Below, one piece after another: positions 54,432 to 64,000 of a DNA stretch of 64,000 nucleotides. The stretch spans positions 1-64,000 of the forward strand of contig JAIQDT010010138.1 in NCBI GenBank assembly GCA_021521415.1. The letters are read 5' to 3'. A program made the position numbers and the translations under genes. How positions within the stretch are numbered: the first letter of the stretch is position 1; each line of letters opens with the position of its first letter. This stretch comes from Bidens hawaiensis. Lineage: Eukaryota; Streptophyta; Magnoliopsida; Asterales; Asteraceae. The notes beneath the pieces were generated by a model. That model had not been told where the DNA came from. It was given only the letters and a program-made list of their open reading frames with translations, and did not search any database.

Positions 54432-55660
54432 GAAAGTATTAAAGAAGCATATGACAAGCTTCAAATGTGTGAAAAAACTTGTGGATGAAAATCCTACAAG
54501 ATGAGAAAACAATTTCTATGCTTAATCACACGGTTGAGGATAAACAGATTGCCATTAATAGGCATATCGGTGAGAAAGCAGAACTTAAAAAGGAACTTCA
54601 ACTGATTAAAATTGAAACTGAAAGGGTTGAAACTAAACTGAAAAGTTATTCCGCCTCATCATATGTCCTTGATCATATTGTCCCAAAACCATTTGTTGGT
54701 ATTTCAAGGGATAGAAAGGATATTCCGAATTATCATTCTGTACGGCCTCCTATTTGGAGCTCTTATGTTCCAAAAGAATCGGACCATATAATGATATTTC
54801 ATCATCTATTTCGTGTGATGAGCAAATGGGTTAAGTCCTTCCACAGCTCTGAGTGTGAGAGTGAGGTGGGTAAGCAAGCTGCAGCACATGTGTTGTTTGA
54901 AACAAAAAACAAAAACTTAATCAAATGATAAAACTGGTAAATAAAAATTTAAATTTGCTAAAACTAGTTTTTATTACACAAGACAAAGTATTGGGTACAA
55001 AGAGGTTAAATCCAAAGGATTTAACAAAGAGTCTGTAAACCCAAAAAATGGTTTTCAAAAGATTTTTTTCGTTAAAGGTAAGACCTATGAGGAAGAGAAA
55101 GAGGTCATCTTTAGAAAAAAATCTAATGATGAGTTTTATAGACTTAAGGCTGAGAGAGACCGAGAAGAGAATCAAGTTCTTCCAGTTAACAAGTTTGTTG
55201 ACCGGAGGAAATGTTTTTTTATTGTAATGAGGAAGGACATTTGTTCTACTCATGTCCAAAACGATTCTCTCGTTCCCAAGAGACCCACATGAGAATGGTT
55301 CATTTGTGAGACCCACATCTTCACCCATAAATATTTTAAAACGGGTTGTGGAGAAGGAAAAATTCAAAAACAATGTTGAGGTCAGTGAGTCTTCAAAAAT
55401 ATAGAAAACTAATGATAGTTTTTATAAAAAATCAAGTTCTGCTGGGCAGAACAGGGTGGTAAAGGGTAAAACAAAAGATAAACCTGTTAATTCAATCATT
55501 GAGAAATATATTGAGTCTTCTAAATCTAGTTCGTTTAACCATGCTCATCATTTGAATCGTTGACTAATAGTGAGCATGATAACTTAGAAGATTGTTTTTA
55601 TAATAAAATAAAACAACCCAAGACCAAGAATGCTTGGGTTTCCTTGTTTCACTAAATGCA
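54432..55660 (+). pseudogene. C2 gag, second part
   Basis: It resumes at YESIKEAYDKLQMCEK and continues as a coiled coil (54479-54928: INRHIGEKAELKKELQLIKIETERVETKL) and IPNYHSVRPPIWSSYVPK. A second knuckle, CFFYCNEEGHLFYSCPK, is at about 55210-55258, where the first Cys pair spacing is one residue too long. The end AWVSLFH lies near 55635. Several stops and frameshifts. Confidence 0.75.
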
Positions 55661-55846
55661 TAACTTTTGTAGGGGCTTCCAAGATCCAATGAGTCACGTT
55701 GGATTATGGATAGCGGAGCCTCTAGACATATGACTGGAACTCTCTATTTACTGAAGAATGTAAAATCAATTCGGTAAGGTTATGTGGGGTTTGTGGGAAA
55801 TCAAGGTGGTCAGATTGTAGGTGAGGGTACTTTATGAAATTGGAAG
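55661..55846 (+). pseudogene. C2 protease
   Basis: SRWIMDSGASRHMTGTLYLLKNVKSI shows the DSG active site of Copia protease, then GYVGFVGNQGGQIVGEGTL. Stops follow each block. Confidence 0.85.
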
Positions 55847-56920
55847 GTGTTGTTTGAGAATGTGAACTACATCACTGAGTTGGAGAATAATTTGTTGAGT
55901 ATTTCACAAATCTGTGACAAAGGATTTTCTACTCACTTTACCAGTCAAGAATGCTTGATTCCGAAGCCAGGATTAAAGATACCAAACGAATGGATACTGA
56001 TGAAAGCACCCCGAGAGAACGATCTATATGTTCTAAATATGGGTGTGGCATCATCTACTCATGGCACTGTTCAGTGCTTTGTCACCAAGGCATTAGAAAG
56101 GGACTCTGTGTTATGGTATCGACGAATGGGTCATATCAACATTCATAAGATGAACTATCTATTTCACAACCAGCTTGTTGAAGGAGTAAATGTCAAAGGT
56201 TTTCATTTGAGTACCGATTGTTTGAGTTGTAAGAATGGAAAACAAAAGAAGAATTCTCACATGAAAAAGTCTATCAACTCAATCAGCTTATTCATCGAGA
56301 GGCTCCACATTGATTTATTTGGTCCCGTGAATGTCAAAAGTATCAACGGGGAACTTTATTGCTTGGCGGTTACTGATGATTACTCACTCTTATCGTGGGT
56401 GATGTTTCTTGAGTCAAAAGATGAAACCTTCGACAACTTAATGATCCTATTCAAGAAACTTGAGATGTTATATAATCTGCCAATCAGAAGAATCAGAAGC
56501 GAAAATGGTACCGAATTCAGGAAAAACCGAAATGCTTCAATACTTTGATGAGCGTGGAATTCTGCATGAATTCAATGCTCCTTATACTCCACAATAGAAT
56601 GGAGTTGCTGAACAAGAGAATAGGACTTTGCTTGAGACAGCAAGGGCAATGTTGGCTGACTCAAAACTACCAGCTAGCTTTTAGTCAGGATCAGTTTTCC
56701 TCGGCTTGTTATACTCTCAACAGCGTTCTAACTGTAAATAAGTTTGGCCAAACTTGTTTCGAGCTGCTTAATCGACGTAATCCCAACTTGAAGTGGCTTG
56801 AACCATTTGGATCACAATGTACTATTCTTGATCATAATGGTGAATTTGGTGCTAAGTTCGTGGAGGGATTCTTTGTTGGTTATGCTAGTTCATTACGATG
56901 AGTATTCTTACCTAACATTA
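55847..56920 (+). pseudogene. C2 pre-integrase and integrase
   Basis: The frame 55847-56548 contains LENNLLSISQICDKGFSTHF, LWYRRMGHINIHKMNYL, CLSCKNGKQKKNSH and the first catalytic Asp (LHIDLFGPV, codon 56312-56314). At the second position the motif reads RSENGTEF: the codon at 56501-56503 is GAA (Glu), not GAC/GAT (Asp). The catalytic Glu lies in NGVAEQENRTLLETARAM after a stop (TAG near 56595). The C-terminal part continues with NRRNPNLKWLEPFGSQC and EGFFVGYASS. Confidence 0.9.
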
Positions 56921-57514
56921 ACCGGATTGTGCAAGTGCAACACATTGACTAACAACGTTATGCTACTCCAATTCAACGAAAGAGTGATTCGTGGATGTTT
57001 GAATATGACAGCCTATGGAGTTGTTTCTCATTTCCTGAAGAGGAAATCACTGATGAAGTCGTCACACTGTTATTTCAACAACATTTGGGTGAAGGGTTTA
57101 TGATCCTTCTGAAGATACAACAGCTACACCATTCTTTGATGATAATGGTGAGGATCACGATGATGTGATTGAATCTTTGGTTCAACCAACACCTAATTCT
57201 GATGAAGTGGTTGGAGAAGAAAATGTGAATAATCTTCCAAATAACGGGGTGGTTCCTGTTAAAGTTACCCCTCGAACATTGTCATATCATTTGGAAGAGA
57301 ACATTATCGGTGAACTTAATACTGAAGTACAAACTCGAAGTCAAATTGACCAGAGCCTTTGTTGTTACTATTCACAAGTTACTCCTCTTCAAAATCGGTT
57401 CTTGTTTAAATGTTATATATCGCAAATCGAACCGAAAACCTATAAACAAGCGTTGACAGAAGAAAGCTGGGTCAAGCGATGAAGGAGGAGTTATTATAGT
57501 TTGAAAAACTAAGT
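56921..57514 (+). pseudogene. C2 integrase-RT linker
   Basis: Broken frames contain NRIVQVQH-type sequence near 56925, ESWMFEYDSL-type sequence near 56990, the acidic 57165-57482 frame (MIESLVQPTPNSDEVVGEENV), and the pre-RT block LEENIIGELNTEVQTRSQI, which is alike in C1 (ENIIGELDVGIQTRHQ). Confidence 0.75.
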
Positions 57515-58246
57515 GTGCGGAAACTTGTTGATCTACCTGGCGACAAAAGGTGTATAAATACCAAGTGGGTTTTCAAGTGTAAACGGGATGAAAATGGAAT
57601 CATTGTCAGAAACAAAGCTCGACTGGTGGTTCTTGGATTTAATCAAAGGGTAGGAATCGAAGATAATGAAGTCTATGCTCCTGTGGTTAGACTTGAAGCA
57701 ATCAGAATATTCTTGGCTTTTGCATCTTGGAAAGGATTCAAGGTTTATCAGCTAGATGTGAAGTCTGCTTTCCTTAATGGCAAATTGGGTGAAGAAGTCT
57801 ATGTGGGACAAGAACCTGGGTTTGTCAATCCGATCCATAAAGACAAGGTGTACTTGCTCGACAAAGCTCTTTACGGATTACATCAGGCCCCGAGAGTTTG
57901 GTATGAAACATTGTGTCATCACCTGTTGAACAATAGCTTTGTTCATGGCACTGTCAATTGTACACTCTTCTCAAAGGAAGTAGATGGTCATTTACTGATA
58001 GTCCAGGTCTACGTTGACGATATCATCGTTGGGTCGACAAAAGATGTTCTGTGCAAGGAATTCGAGGATGTAATGAAATCGAAGTTTGAGATTATCGCAA
58101 TGGGAGAATTGATCTTTTTCTTGGGTTTACAAGTCGAAAAAATGTCTTATGATATCTATATTTACCAGCGAAGTATGTCAAAGATATCTTAGAGACATTG
58201 AATATGGCTGACTCAACGCCGATCAACACTCGTATTCCTCTTAATC
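57515..58246 (+). pseudogene. C2 reverse transcriptase
   Basis: A 225-codon open stretch: VDLPGDKRCINTKWVFKCKRDE, NKARLVVLGFNQRVGIED, YAPVVRLEAIRIFLAFAS, YQLDVKSAFLNGKLGEEVYV, LLDKALYGLHQAPRVWYE, the catalytic VYVDDIIVGS (Tyr-Val-Asp-Asp, 58010-58021) and ELIFFLGLQVEKM. It breaks after SMSKIS. This is typical RVT_2. It shows what C1 lost after LNKA. Confidence 0.92.
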
Positions 58247-58950
58247 ATGGAATCGGTCCTGATCCCACTTGGGAGAAGGTTGACAAGACACTTACCGTTT
58301 TATGATTGGCTCTCTCATGTATCTCACTGCATCAAGGCCATGCATCATGTATCTTACCTATTTGTATGCCCGTTACTAATCCAATCTAAAAGTCTCTCAC
58401 TTTACATTAGTGAAGAGGATACTTCGGTATCTAAATGGATGTCCATGGGTCGGTCTTTGGTATCAAAGAGATTATGTTTTAAGCTAAGATCCTATTCTGA
58501 TTCAGATTACGGAAGCTGCAAACTGCCTGCTAATTCTACCACCGCCGACTGCCAAATTTTTGGTAGCAGGTTGGTGACATGATAGTGTAAAAAGTAGACA
58601 ATTGTAACACTCTCTACATGTGAAGCTGAGTACGTGGCTGCATCCAGTTTCTGTTCTCAGGTTTTGTGGATTCAACAGCATATGTGCGATTACGTTTTGA
58701 AGTTTCTTATTACTCCCATATATGTAGATAACACTGCAGCTATATCCAAAATAAAAAACCCGGTAAATCACTCTAAAACTAAACATATAGATATACGGTA
58801 TCACTTCATTAATGATTGCTATGAAAAAAAAATTGATAAATGTAGACAAAATTCACACCGATGAATAAAAAGCCGATCTTTTTACTAAAGCTTTCGATAA
58901 AACCACATTTTCGTATTTGTTGGGGCATAATGGTGTTAAGAATTTGCGAG
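58247..58950 (+). pseudogene. C2 RNase H
   Basis: Fragments are LRSYSDSDYGSC with the first Asp, TLSTCEAEYVAASSFCSQVLW with the Glu, IYVDNTAAISKIKNPVNHSKTKHIDIRYHFINDCYEKK and KADLFTKAF. Stops near 58580, 58590 and 58860 and frameshifts separate them. The CYEKK to DLFTKAF part is the piece present in the C1 tail at 4121-4269. Confidence 0.88.
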
Positions 58951-59721
58951 GTGGGAAAGAGTGTGATCCCTAGGTTATGGATTCCGACCTTGAGTAATCA
59001 TTCATCAAGGTCATGTTTCTTTGTAAATACTCTTTCTTTTTGTAAATAATTTTTGGTTTTAGGGGAGAAATGGTTTGGGAAATACAAAAACATTTAAAAT
59101 CCATAAACATTGAAAAAGTATAAAAAATTCATAAACAATAGAAAATGCTCCTCAAAATGAGTTTTAAAGCATAAAAGGAAAATGATAGTACATTGTTCAT
59201 CTTGTTCCAAGTACCGGTAAAATGAAGTATAAAACTTTATTTCTTAATGTTCCGTGCATTGGTAGGCTTTAAAACAAGCAAGCAAGAGAATAAGTGATAT
59301 AAACCTAACTAGCCATATTGAAATATGGGTTAGAATTCTAGCATAAAGTCATGGTAATGAAGCCAGAAATGTAATAGTCTGTCATAATCAAGCCTTATGT
59401 GTCAGTAGATCACCAAAAATAAAGATTTAATAAAAGTGTTCTAAGCATCTAGTATATAATCTACACTTCAGCAGTGTATGGTTTTATAACCTTAATTCAT
59501 GTATTGATGGGATGCTTTAGGTTTCTGGAACCATCAAGTCTTTATGCAGTTTATCATCTGGGTATTCATTTTGGTGAATATTTAAAAATGCGCTCTAAGA
59601 GCGAACCCTGAAAATTCATTAAACTTGATCACTTTGTACTTTGTACAACCTACACTACTGACTAGATCAAAACACACTGTTAGTCATACATTGTCCCCTT
59701 GCTCGTGTCTTATTACCATTA
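58951..59721 (+). other. C2 3' non-coding region
   Basis: 771 bp, A+T-rich. It is collinear with the reverse complement of about 2906-4080, including ATGCTCCTCAAAAT and GCATTGGTAGGC, showing that C1 and C2 share a long untranslated 3' segment. No ORF. It ends at the F LTR, about 35 bp before the point where E1 entered C1. Confidence 0.8.
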
Positions 59722-60127
59722 TGTTGAGTCAAAGATTTGACATGATATGACTTAAGGGAGATTGGAATCTTCTCAACTCTCCTCAGATATGGTTAAGAAT
59801 GGAAACCGAGCACACTTGGACCTCCTAGCAAGGTTTTACTTGTCCTAGCAAGGTATTTTTCCTTTCGAGCAAGGTTATCTTCTTGAAGTCTTCTTTAGTG
59901 TCAATCCGAGCAGGGTTCACTATTATGTTGAGTCAAAGATTTGATATGATATGACTTAAGGGAGATTGGAATCTTCTCAACATTCCTCAGATTTGGTTAA
60001 GAATGGAAACTGAGCACACTTGGACCTCCTAGCAAGGTTTTACTTATCCTAGCAAGGTATTTTGCCTTTCGATCAAGGTTATCTTCTTGAAGTCTTCTTT
60101 AGTGTCAATCTGAGCAGGGTTCACTAT
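59721..60127 (+). repeat. 204-bp tandem duplication at the start of the F LTR
   Basis: 59721-59924 and 59925-60127 are alike except for a few bases (for example GACATG/GATATG and ACTCTCC/ACATTCC). Both begin ATGTTGAGTCAAAGATTTGA. Confidence 0.92.
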
Positions 60128-61076
60128 GTCTTGCAAGGTTGTTCTTCATAGCCAAGCAAGGTTTGCTTCCGAGTAAGCTTTTGGCTATCCAAGCTTTTGA
60201 AGCCAAGTATTTGAAAGACCTAGCAATGTATTCTTTAATAAAAAAGGTGATCCAAGTATGCTTGATAAAAGTTGATAAAGAATTATCTTAAGGACTTTGT
60301 CGGGCGAGATTCAACTCCGAGCAAGCTGTAGTGTTACCAGCACACTTGGGTTTGCTAATAAGTTATTCATTAACAAAGGGTTGAAAGGATCTCTGAAGAA
60401 CAAGTTTGCTCATTAGATCATAGCGGGCAAAGTTTGGTATGATCAAGAAGATTGAAGTCTGCTAGGTGAGTATTTTAGAAGGAAAATACTCTAAGTAAAG
60501 TCTACCCGGAAAACTGTTACCAGCACACTTCAAGGTTACCAGCACACCTCAAGGTTACCAGGTCTACTCGAAGAAGACAAAATACACAAAACCTACCCGG
60601 AAGACCTGTTTTTACACTCAGTATGTTTTTTAATATGTAATATGATTATGTACCAATCATTAGGGTTTCTAGAAGGCAGGACAGCTGTCAGGTGGTGGCA
60701 GGCCTATAAATAGAATAATTTATGGCACGCCTACCACGGATTTGCCACTTTACACTTTTTAGACCTACTAAATATTCCTGATTTTAGTGTGACGGCTGTC
60801 CTAAGATTAGTACGGATAAACATTCCTTTCAAGAAACCCTAATCGATTTACATTTGTATGAAAACCATCTATAAATGAAAATCTTTTGAGTGATTGTTTG
60901 TGTTTGTTACATTTAACATCTTCAAGCAACAAATAGTATTTGTTAGTGTTTCCGCCGTTAACAAATCTGTTTCTTACTTTAAATAGAAACGTCACCAACC
61001 TTCTTTTCGACACATTTATTGTGTGGGTTGTGAAATTTATTGTGAGTTTGAGAGATCAATTTTATCGGGACCAACA
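59722..61076 (+). repeat. 5' LTR of F
   Basis: TGTTGAGTCAAAG to ATCGGGACCAACA, 1355 bp. It includes a 204-bp tandem duplication of its own start, AGCAAGG words, a TATA box (TATAAATA, 60705-60712) and a 3' half alike to E1. Confidence 0.8.
60705..60712 (+). promoter_or_regulatory. TATA box of the F LTR
   Basis: TATAAATA in GGCCTATAAATAG, aligned with TATAAAAG of E1 (2496). Confidence 0.65.
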
Positions 61077-61078
61077 AG

Positions 61079-61090
61079 TGGTATCAAAGC
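61079..61090 (+). other. Primer-binding site of F
   Basis: TGGTATCAAAGC, two bases after the LTR end. The leader from 61091 to 61422 shows no feature I can support. Confidence 0.88.
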
Positions 61091-61422
61091 TTATTTGTGG
61101 ATGTTTAAGTGTAGAATCATTGCTTATTGTTGATTATTTGAAAATGAAGAATGTTGTGAGCTGAGTGCTGTTCCATTGGATTCTGACGTCAGCAACTCTG
61201 TTCTTCCTTCATTCTTCCAGATCTGCAATATTCGGTTTCTTCTTTCACTTGTTTTACTTAAAGTTTGAATTTTTATTATTAGATCTTGCTCCAATCGAAC
61301 CAGATACATCAGATCTGAAAAGTTCTTACTCGGATATGGTTGTTTTTCAAATTTGATTTTTGACTTTGTTTGAATTTCTTCTGTTTTTCATTAAAATCCG
61401 TTTACAAAATACCAAAAAAAAT

Positions 61423-63312
61423 ATGTCTAGTTTTGAAGAGTAATAGGTATCCACTAACAAAATTCCAAGGTTATATGGGCAGGAAAACTTTATCAAGTGG
61501 AAAGTTTTGTTTGAGGCTGCAGTGTGTTATATTGACGTGGATATGTGGAACTCCATTAAAAATGGACCATATACTCCTGAGGGTGCAAATCCTAATCAAA
61601 CTGTGGTTGATAGAATGAAGAAATTGATGACAGAGCCCTTGCAATGGTTGATAGAATGAAGAAAAATGGACCATATACTTCTGTTTTTCAAGCTACTATC
61701 CTCGGATATTCTCACAAAAGTTTCACATCATACAACAGCCAAGGCTATGTATGATGCAATACTTGAAATGTTTGCGGGCAATACAGAGCTGAAGAACATC
61801 AAGAAGCAAAGACTCAAGCAACAACTTGAGAGGTTCAAATATAAATATGGGGAGAGATTGAAATCAATTCTTGAAAGATTTTTAGCCATTGTGAATGATC
61901 TCAGAACCATTGATTATGTGATGACAGATTCTGACTTGAACACTAAACTGTTATCATCAATGCCAAAAGAATGGTATACAGCTAGTAAGTTCATTCTTCA
62001 GAAGCCAAACTTTGAACAACTCAAGCTGGATGATGTGGTTGCTTTCTTCAAGCTGCTGAGATAGAGATGATTGAGAATGAAATGATAAAGGAAGAGAAGC
62101 CATGTTTCTAAGTGTTCAATGCACTTATTGCACCTATGGGAAACTTGTCCACCAAAAACCAACAACAGATCCCTATCATAGAAGAACCTAATGAACATGG
62201 TGTTGATACACCAAAAGCATTTGTTGATGGGAGTACAAGTAACCAAGGAAACCAATAAAGGTTTAATGTCCAACTTATAGATGACAATGATTCTGCCTCA
62301 ATGGCAAGTGGACATTTACCTTATGTTGGTGGAAACAGTGGTCAAGGAGGTGAAACTCAAGCATTGCTCTCTATGTTTACTGAGTCCTACAATGCATTTA
62401 TAGCCAAAAACATGATCCACACAAGTGTCATTTAAGATGATTTGGAACAGATTGATGCTGATGACCTTGAAGACATGGACCTGAAGTGGCAGGCTGACAT
62501 GTTGGCTCTTAGAAGCAAAAGGTGTCTCTAGTGTCTGGTCTGAATGAAAGAATTGGTTTTGATAAGTCTAAGGCAATCTGCTATAATTTCCAGCAACCAG
62601 GAAACTTTGCTAGAGAATGCAACTAGCCAAGAAACTTCCAGTGAATCAATATCAAAACCAACAACCAAGGAATCAGTACCAATATCAGCATAACCAGCCA
62701 AGAAACAACAATTACAACAACAACCCCAATTTTAACAACTACCGTCAGCCCCCAATGAATAATCAGCAAGTGGTGCCCCAGAACTAGAACTACCAAAGAA
62801 ACAACCAAAACCCTCCAAATGTTCCCAACAACCCAAACAGAAACAATCAAAATCAACCCAGAAACCAAGGGAATGTAGCACTTGCTGCACAACAAAAGGG
62901 TGATTTTGTTTGGAGTGACCATGCAGATGACATCACCAAAGCCAATGTTGCATTAATGGCTAAAATTGAAAGTGAGGCAGTATCTTTCTCTTAAAATGTA
63001 CACTCAACCTCTACAACTGATTTACTTGAAACATTTAATGCTTTAAATATGAAAGTAGGCCAGTTAGAGGGTGAATGCTTTAGAAAACAAAGCATAATTA
63101 ATGGGTACCAAGCAAGAGATATAATTTATGAAGAGAAGATCAGAAGCCTAGAAGATGATTGTGTGAGTAGCTATAGAACTCACTCACGATATGTGACTGA
63201 AATTGATGGGCTTAAGAAAATGATTGTTGAAGAAAAGGTGAAGAATACCAAGTTACCAGTTGAGAATGAGTTTCTAAAGAACTTAGTGTCTACATGAAAC
63301 ATTTGTGGTATT
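61423..63312 (+). pseudogene. F gag (decayed)
   Basis: The ATG at 61423 gives MSSFEE, then two stops (TAA TAG), then the Copia gag N-terminus PRLYGQENFIKWKVLFEAAV. A partly repeated stretch at 61551-61680 carries a TGA. The UBN2 core 61666-62064 is open (TTAKAMYDAILEMFAGNTELK, LKQQLERFKYKYGERLKSILERF). Then come ALLSMFTESYNAFIA, DLEQIDADDLEDMDLKWQADM and a zinc knuckle at about 62579-62620, whose second Cys is Phe and whose His is Asn (CYNFQQPGNFAREC). An Asn/Gln/Pro-rich region (62630-62870) and a coiled coil (63049-63294) follow. The TGA at 63295-63297 separates it from the open end. Confidence 0.85.
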
Positions 63313-64000
63313 ATGAACAAGATAAGAGAAGAAGATAAGTACAAAGTTGTTCCTCCACCTTTCAACAACAATTATTCTCTTAAGGTTTATATAGACAAAA
63401 GAGATACATATCTCAATCAATTCATAGAAGTTTTTCAAGATAAGGAGGAATTCATTGACAACTACAAAATGGTTGAAGTTAATGAAGATGGAGAGTTTGT
63501 TGTAAAGGAAGAAGTAAGTGATGATAAGTCAATTGGAGTGCAAGTGTCTGAAGATGACTTCAATGAAGATGATTTGAACCAAGATGATCTGAGTGACTCT
63601 AGTGATCAAATCTCTGCTGAAGAAATTCAAGTTGTAGAAAGAGGTAGAAAACAGAAACCTGATTCAATAGACAGACTACCTGTTCTGCCCAAATTGGCTC
63701 CCAATATGATAAAGAACAATGAAAGAATGAGAAGAGAACATGTGTCTTTTGACATATGTGAAAGGTCAAAAGTAAGCTACAATGCTGTCAGGCTACCAAG
63801 CAAAACTCTGTTGAAAATGTTAAGTGACAATAACAAGAAAAAGGCCATTGAAACAGTTGTAAGTGGCAACTTCATTCCAGTATACCTTGTTTTCTCTAGC
63901 CATGAAGTGTTTGACATTGGAGAAGTTGAAACTATGGAAGAATATGAGAAAAGACTGTCAAGACACAAGGGAAACCTAGATGAAGAACCTTTGAATCTGA
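63313..64000 (+). CDS. F gag C-terminal region, open to the window end
   Basis: The same frame as 63049-63294, open from the ATG at 63313 (MNKIREEDKYKVVPPPF) for 229 codons and still open at 64000. The VVPPPF block is also seen in C1 and C3 (FVEIPPPF, FVEVPPPF). The middle is acidic (EDDFNEDDLNQDDLSDSSDQ), followed by RLPVLPKLAPNMIKNNERMRREHVSFD and KTLLKMLSDNNKKKAIETVV. It is probably the Gag tail before protease. No protease motif is reached. The ATG is not a true start: the frame continues from upstream across a single stop. Confidence 0.65.
   Translation, partial: MNKIREEDKYKVVPPPFNNNYSLKVYIDKRDTYLNQFIEVFQDKEEFIDNYKMVEVNEDGEFVVKEEVSDDKSIGVQVSEDDFNEDDLNQDDLSDSSDQISAEEIQVVERGRKQKPDSIDRLPVLPKLAPNMIKNNERMRREHVSFDICERSKVSYNAVRLPSKTLLKMLSDNNKKKAIETVVSGNFIPVYLVFSSHEVFDIGEVETMEEYEKRLSRHKGNLDEEPLNL

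Larger units (their letters stand above)
37969..59721 (+). mobile_element. C2: Copia split by Gypsy D and cut by F
   Basis: 5' LTR (37969-38293), primer-binding site, repeat-rich leader, gag (38858-40319 and 54432-55640, on either side of D), protease, integrase, RT, RNase H and a 3' non-coding region that ends at F. No 3' LTR is seen before F. Many stops. Its gene order and extended two-knuckle gag match C1, and it helps to show what is missing there. Confidence 0.88.
59722..64000 (+). mobile_element. F: 5' LTR and gag of a Copia-like element, running off the window
   Basis: 5' LTR (59722-61076), Met primer-binding site, leader, and gag with Gln/Asn-rich and coiled-coil parts to the window end. 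The preceding sequence (CATTA) is not a polypurine tract, so this is a 5' LTR. It is related to the LTRs of E1 (3' half) and E2 (start and CGAGCAAG words). Confidence 0.85.

Noticed and set aside
1..64000. Host protein-coding genes
   Set aside because: Every region with protein likeness belongs to gag, pol or an element-associated ORF. The rest is LTR, leader or element 3' non-coding sequence.

Overview
This window is transposable-element sequence from end to end; I found no host gene. The organism is a flowering plant. LTR retrotransposons of both the Ty1/Copia and Ty3/Gypsy superfamilies are nested inside each other, with initiator-tRNA-Met primer-binding sites, plant-type LTR promoters and high A+T content. 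The element types (Tekay/Del-like Gypsy with 2.2-2.7 kb LTRs, and Copia elements with a long gag and extra 3' sequence) resemble those of a large repeat-rich eudicot genome, perhaps Asteraceae. That family assignment is inference. Almost every reading frame carries stops or frameshifts.

Layout, with working names. E1 (1-2872, +) is the 3' end of an element with an extra ORF after pol and a 3' LTR. C1 is a Copia in two pieces: its 3' end at 2873-4269 (-), and its 5' LTR, leader, gag, protease, integrase and start of RT at 10836-25815 (+). N (15300-23307, -) is a complete but decayed Copia inside C1, flanked by the 5-bp duplication ACACA. A is a Gypsy, also in two pieces: 5' LTR to RNase H at 4262-9851 (-), and integrase C-terminus plus 3' LTR at 25816-28987 (+). 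G (28988-35445, -) is a gag-only Gypsy derivative with 2.24-kb LTRs. E2 (35446-about 36462, -) is the 3' end of another element. C3 (36463-37968, +) is a Copia gag fragment. C2 (37969-59721, +) is a decayed Copia. It is interrupted by D (40320-54426, +), a nearly intact Gypsy flanked by ATTAT, which itself holds a solo LTR (43087-46330, flanked by CTTTC). F (59722 to the window end, +) is the 5' LTR and gag of an element related to E1 and E2.

The main structural result is an inversion of about 21.5 kb between about 4265 and 25815. Its two ends are chimeric: Gypsy A RNase H joins Copia C1 RNase H on the left, and Copia C1 RT joins Gypsy A integrase on the right. Flipping the segment back gives one Copia (-), one Gypsy (+) and one continuous G LTR. 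It also places the Gypsy between matching target duplications (CTTC[C]A and CTTCA), with the other G LTR serving as the empty site.

Other points: a hairpin with apparent compensatory changes between pol and the polypurine tract in Gypsy A and D; a tRNA-like A-box/B-box module in both G LTRs; an extra coiled-coil ORF upstream of gag in D; and, in most families here, a private short motif repeated through the LTR or leader. The only long open frames are gag-pol of D (47083-51674, one frameshift) and the end of gag in F (63313-64000).
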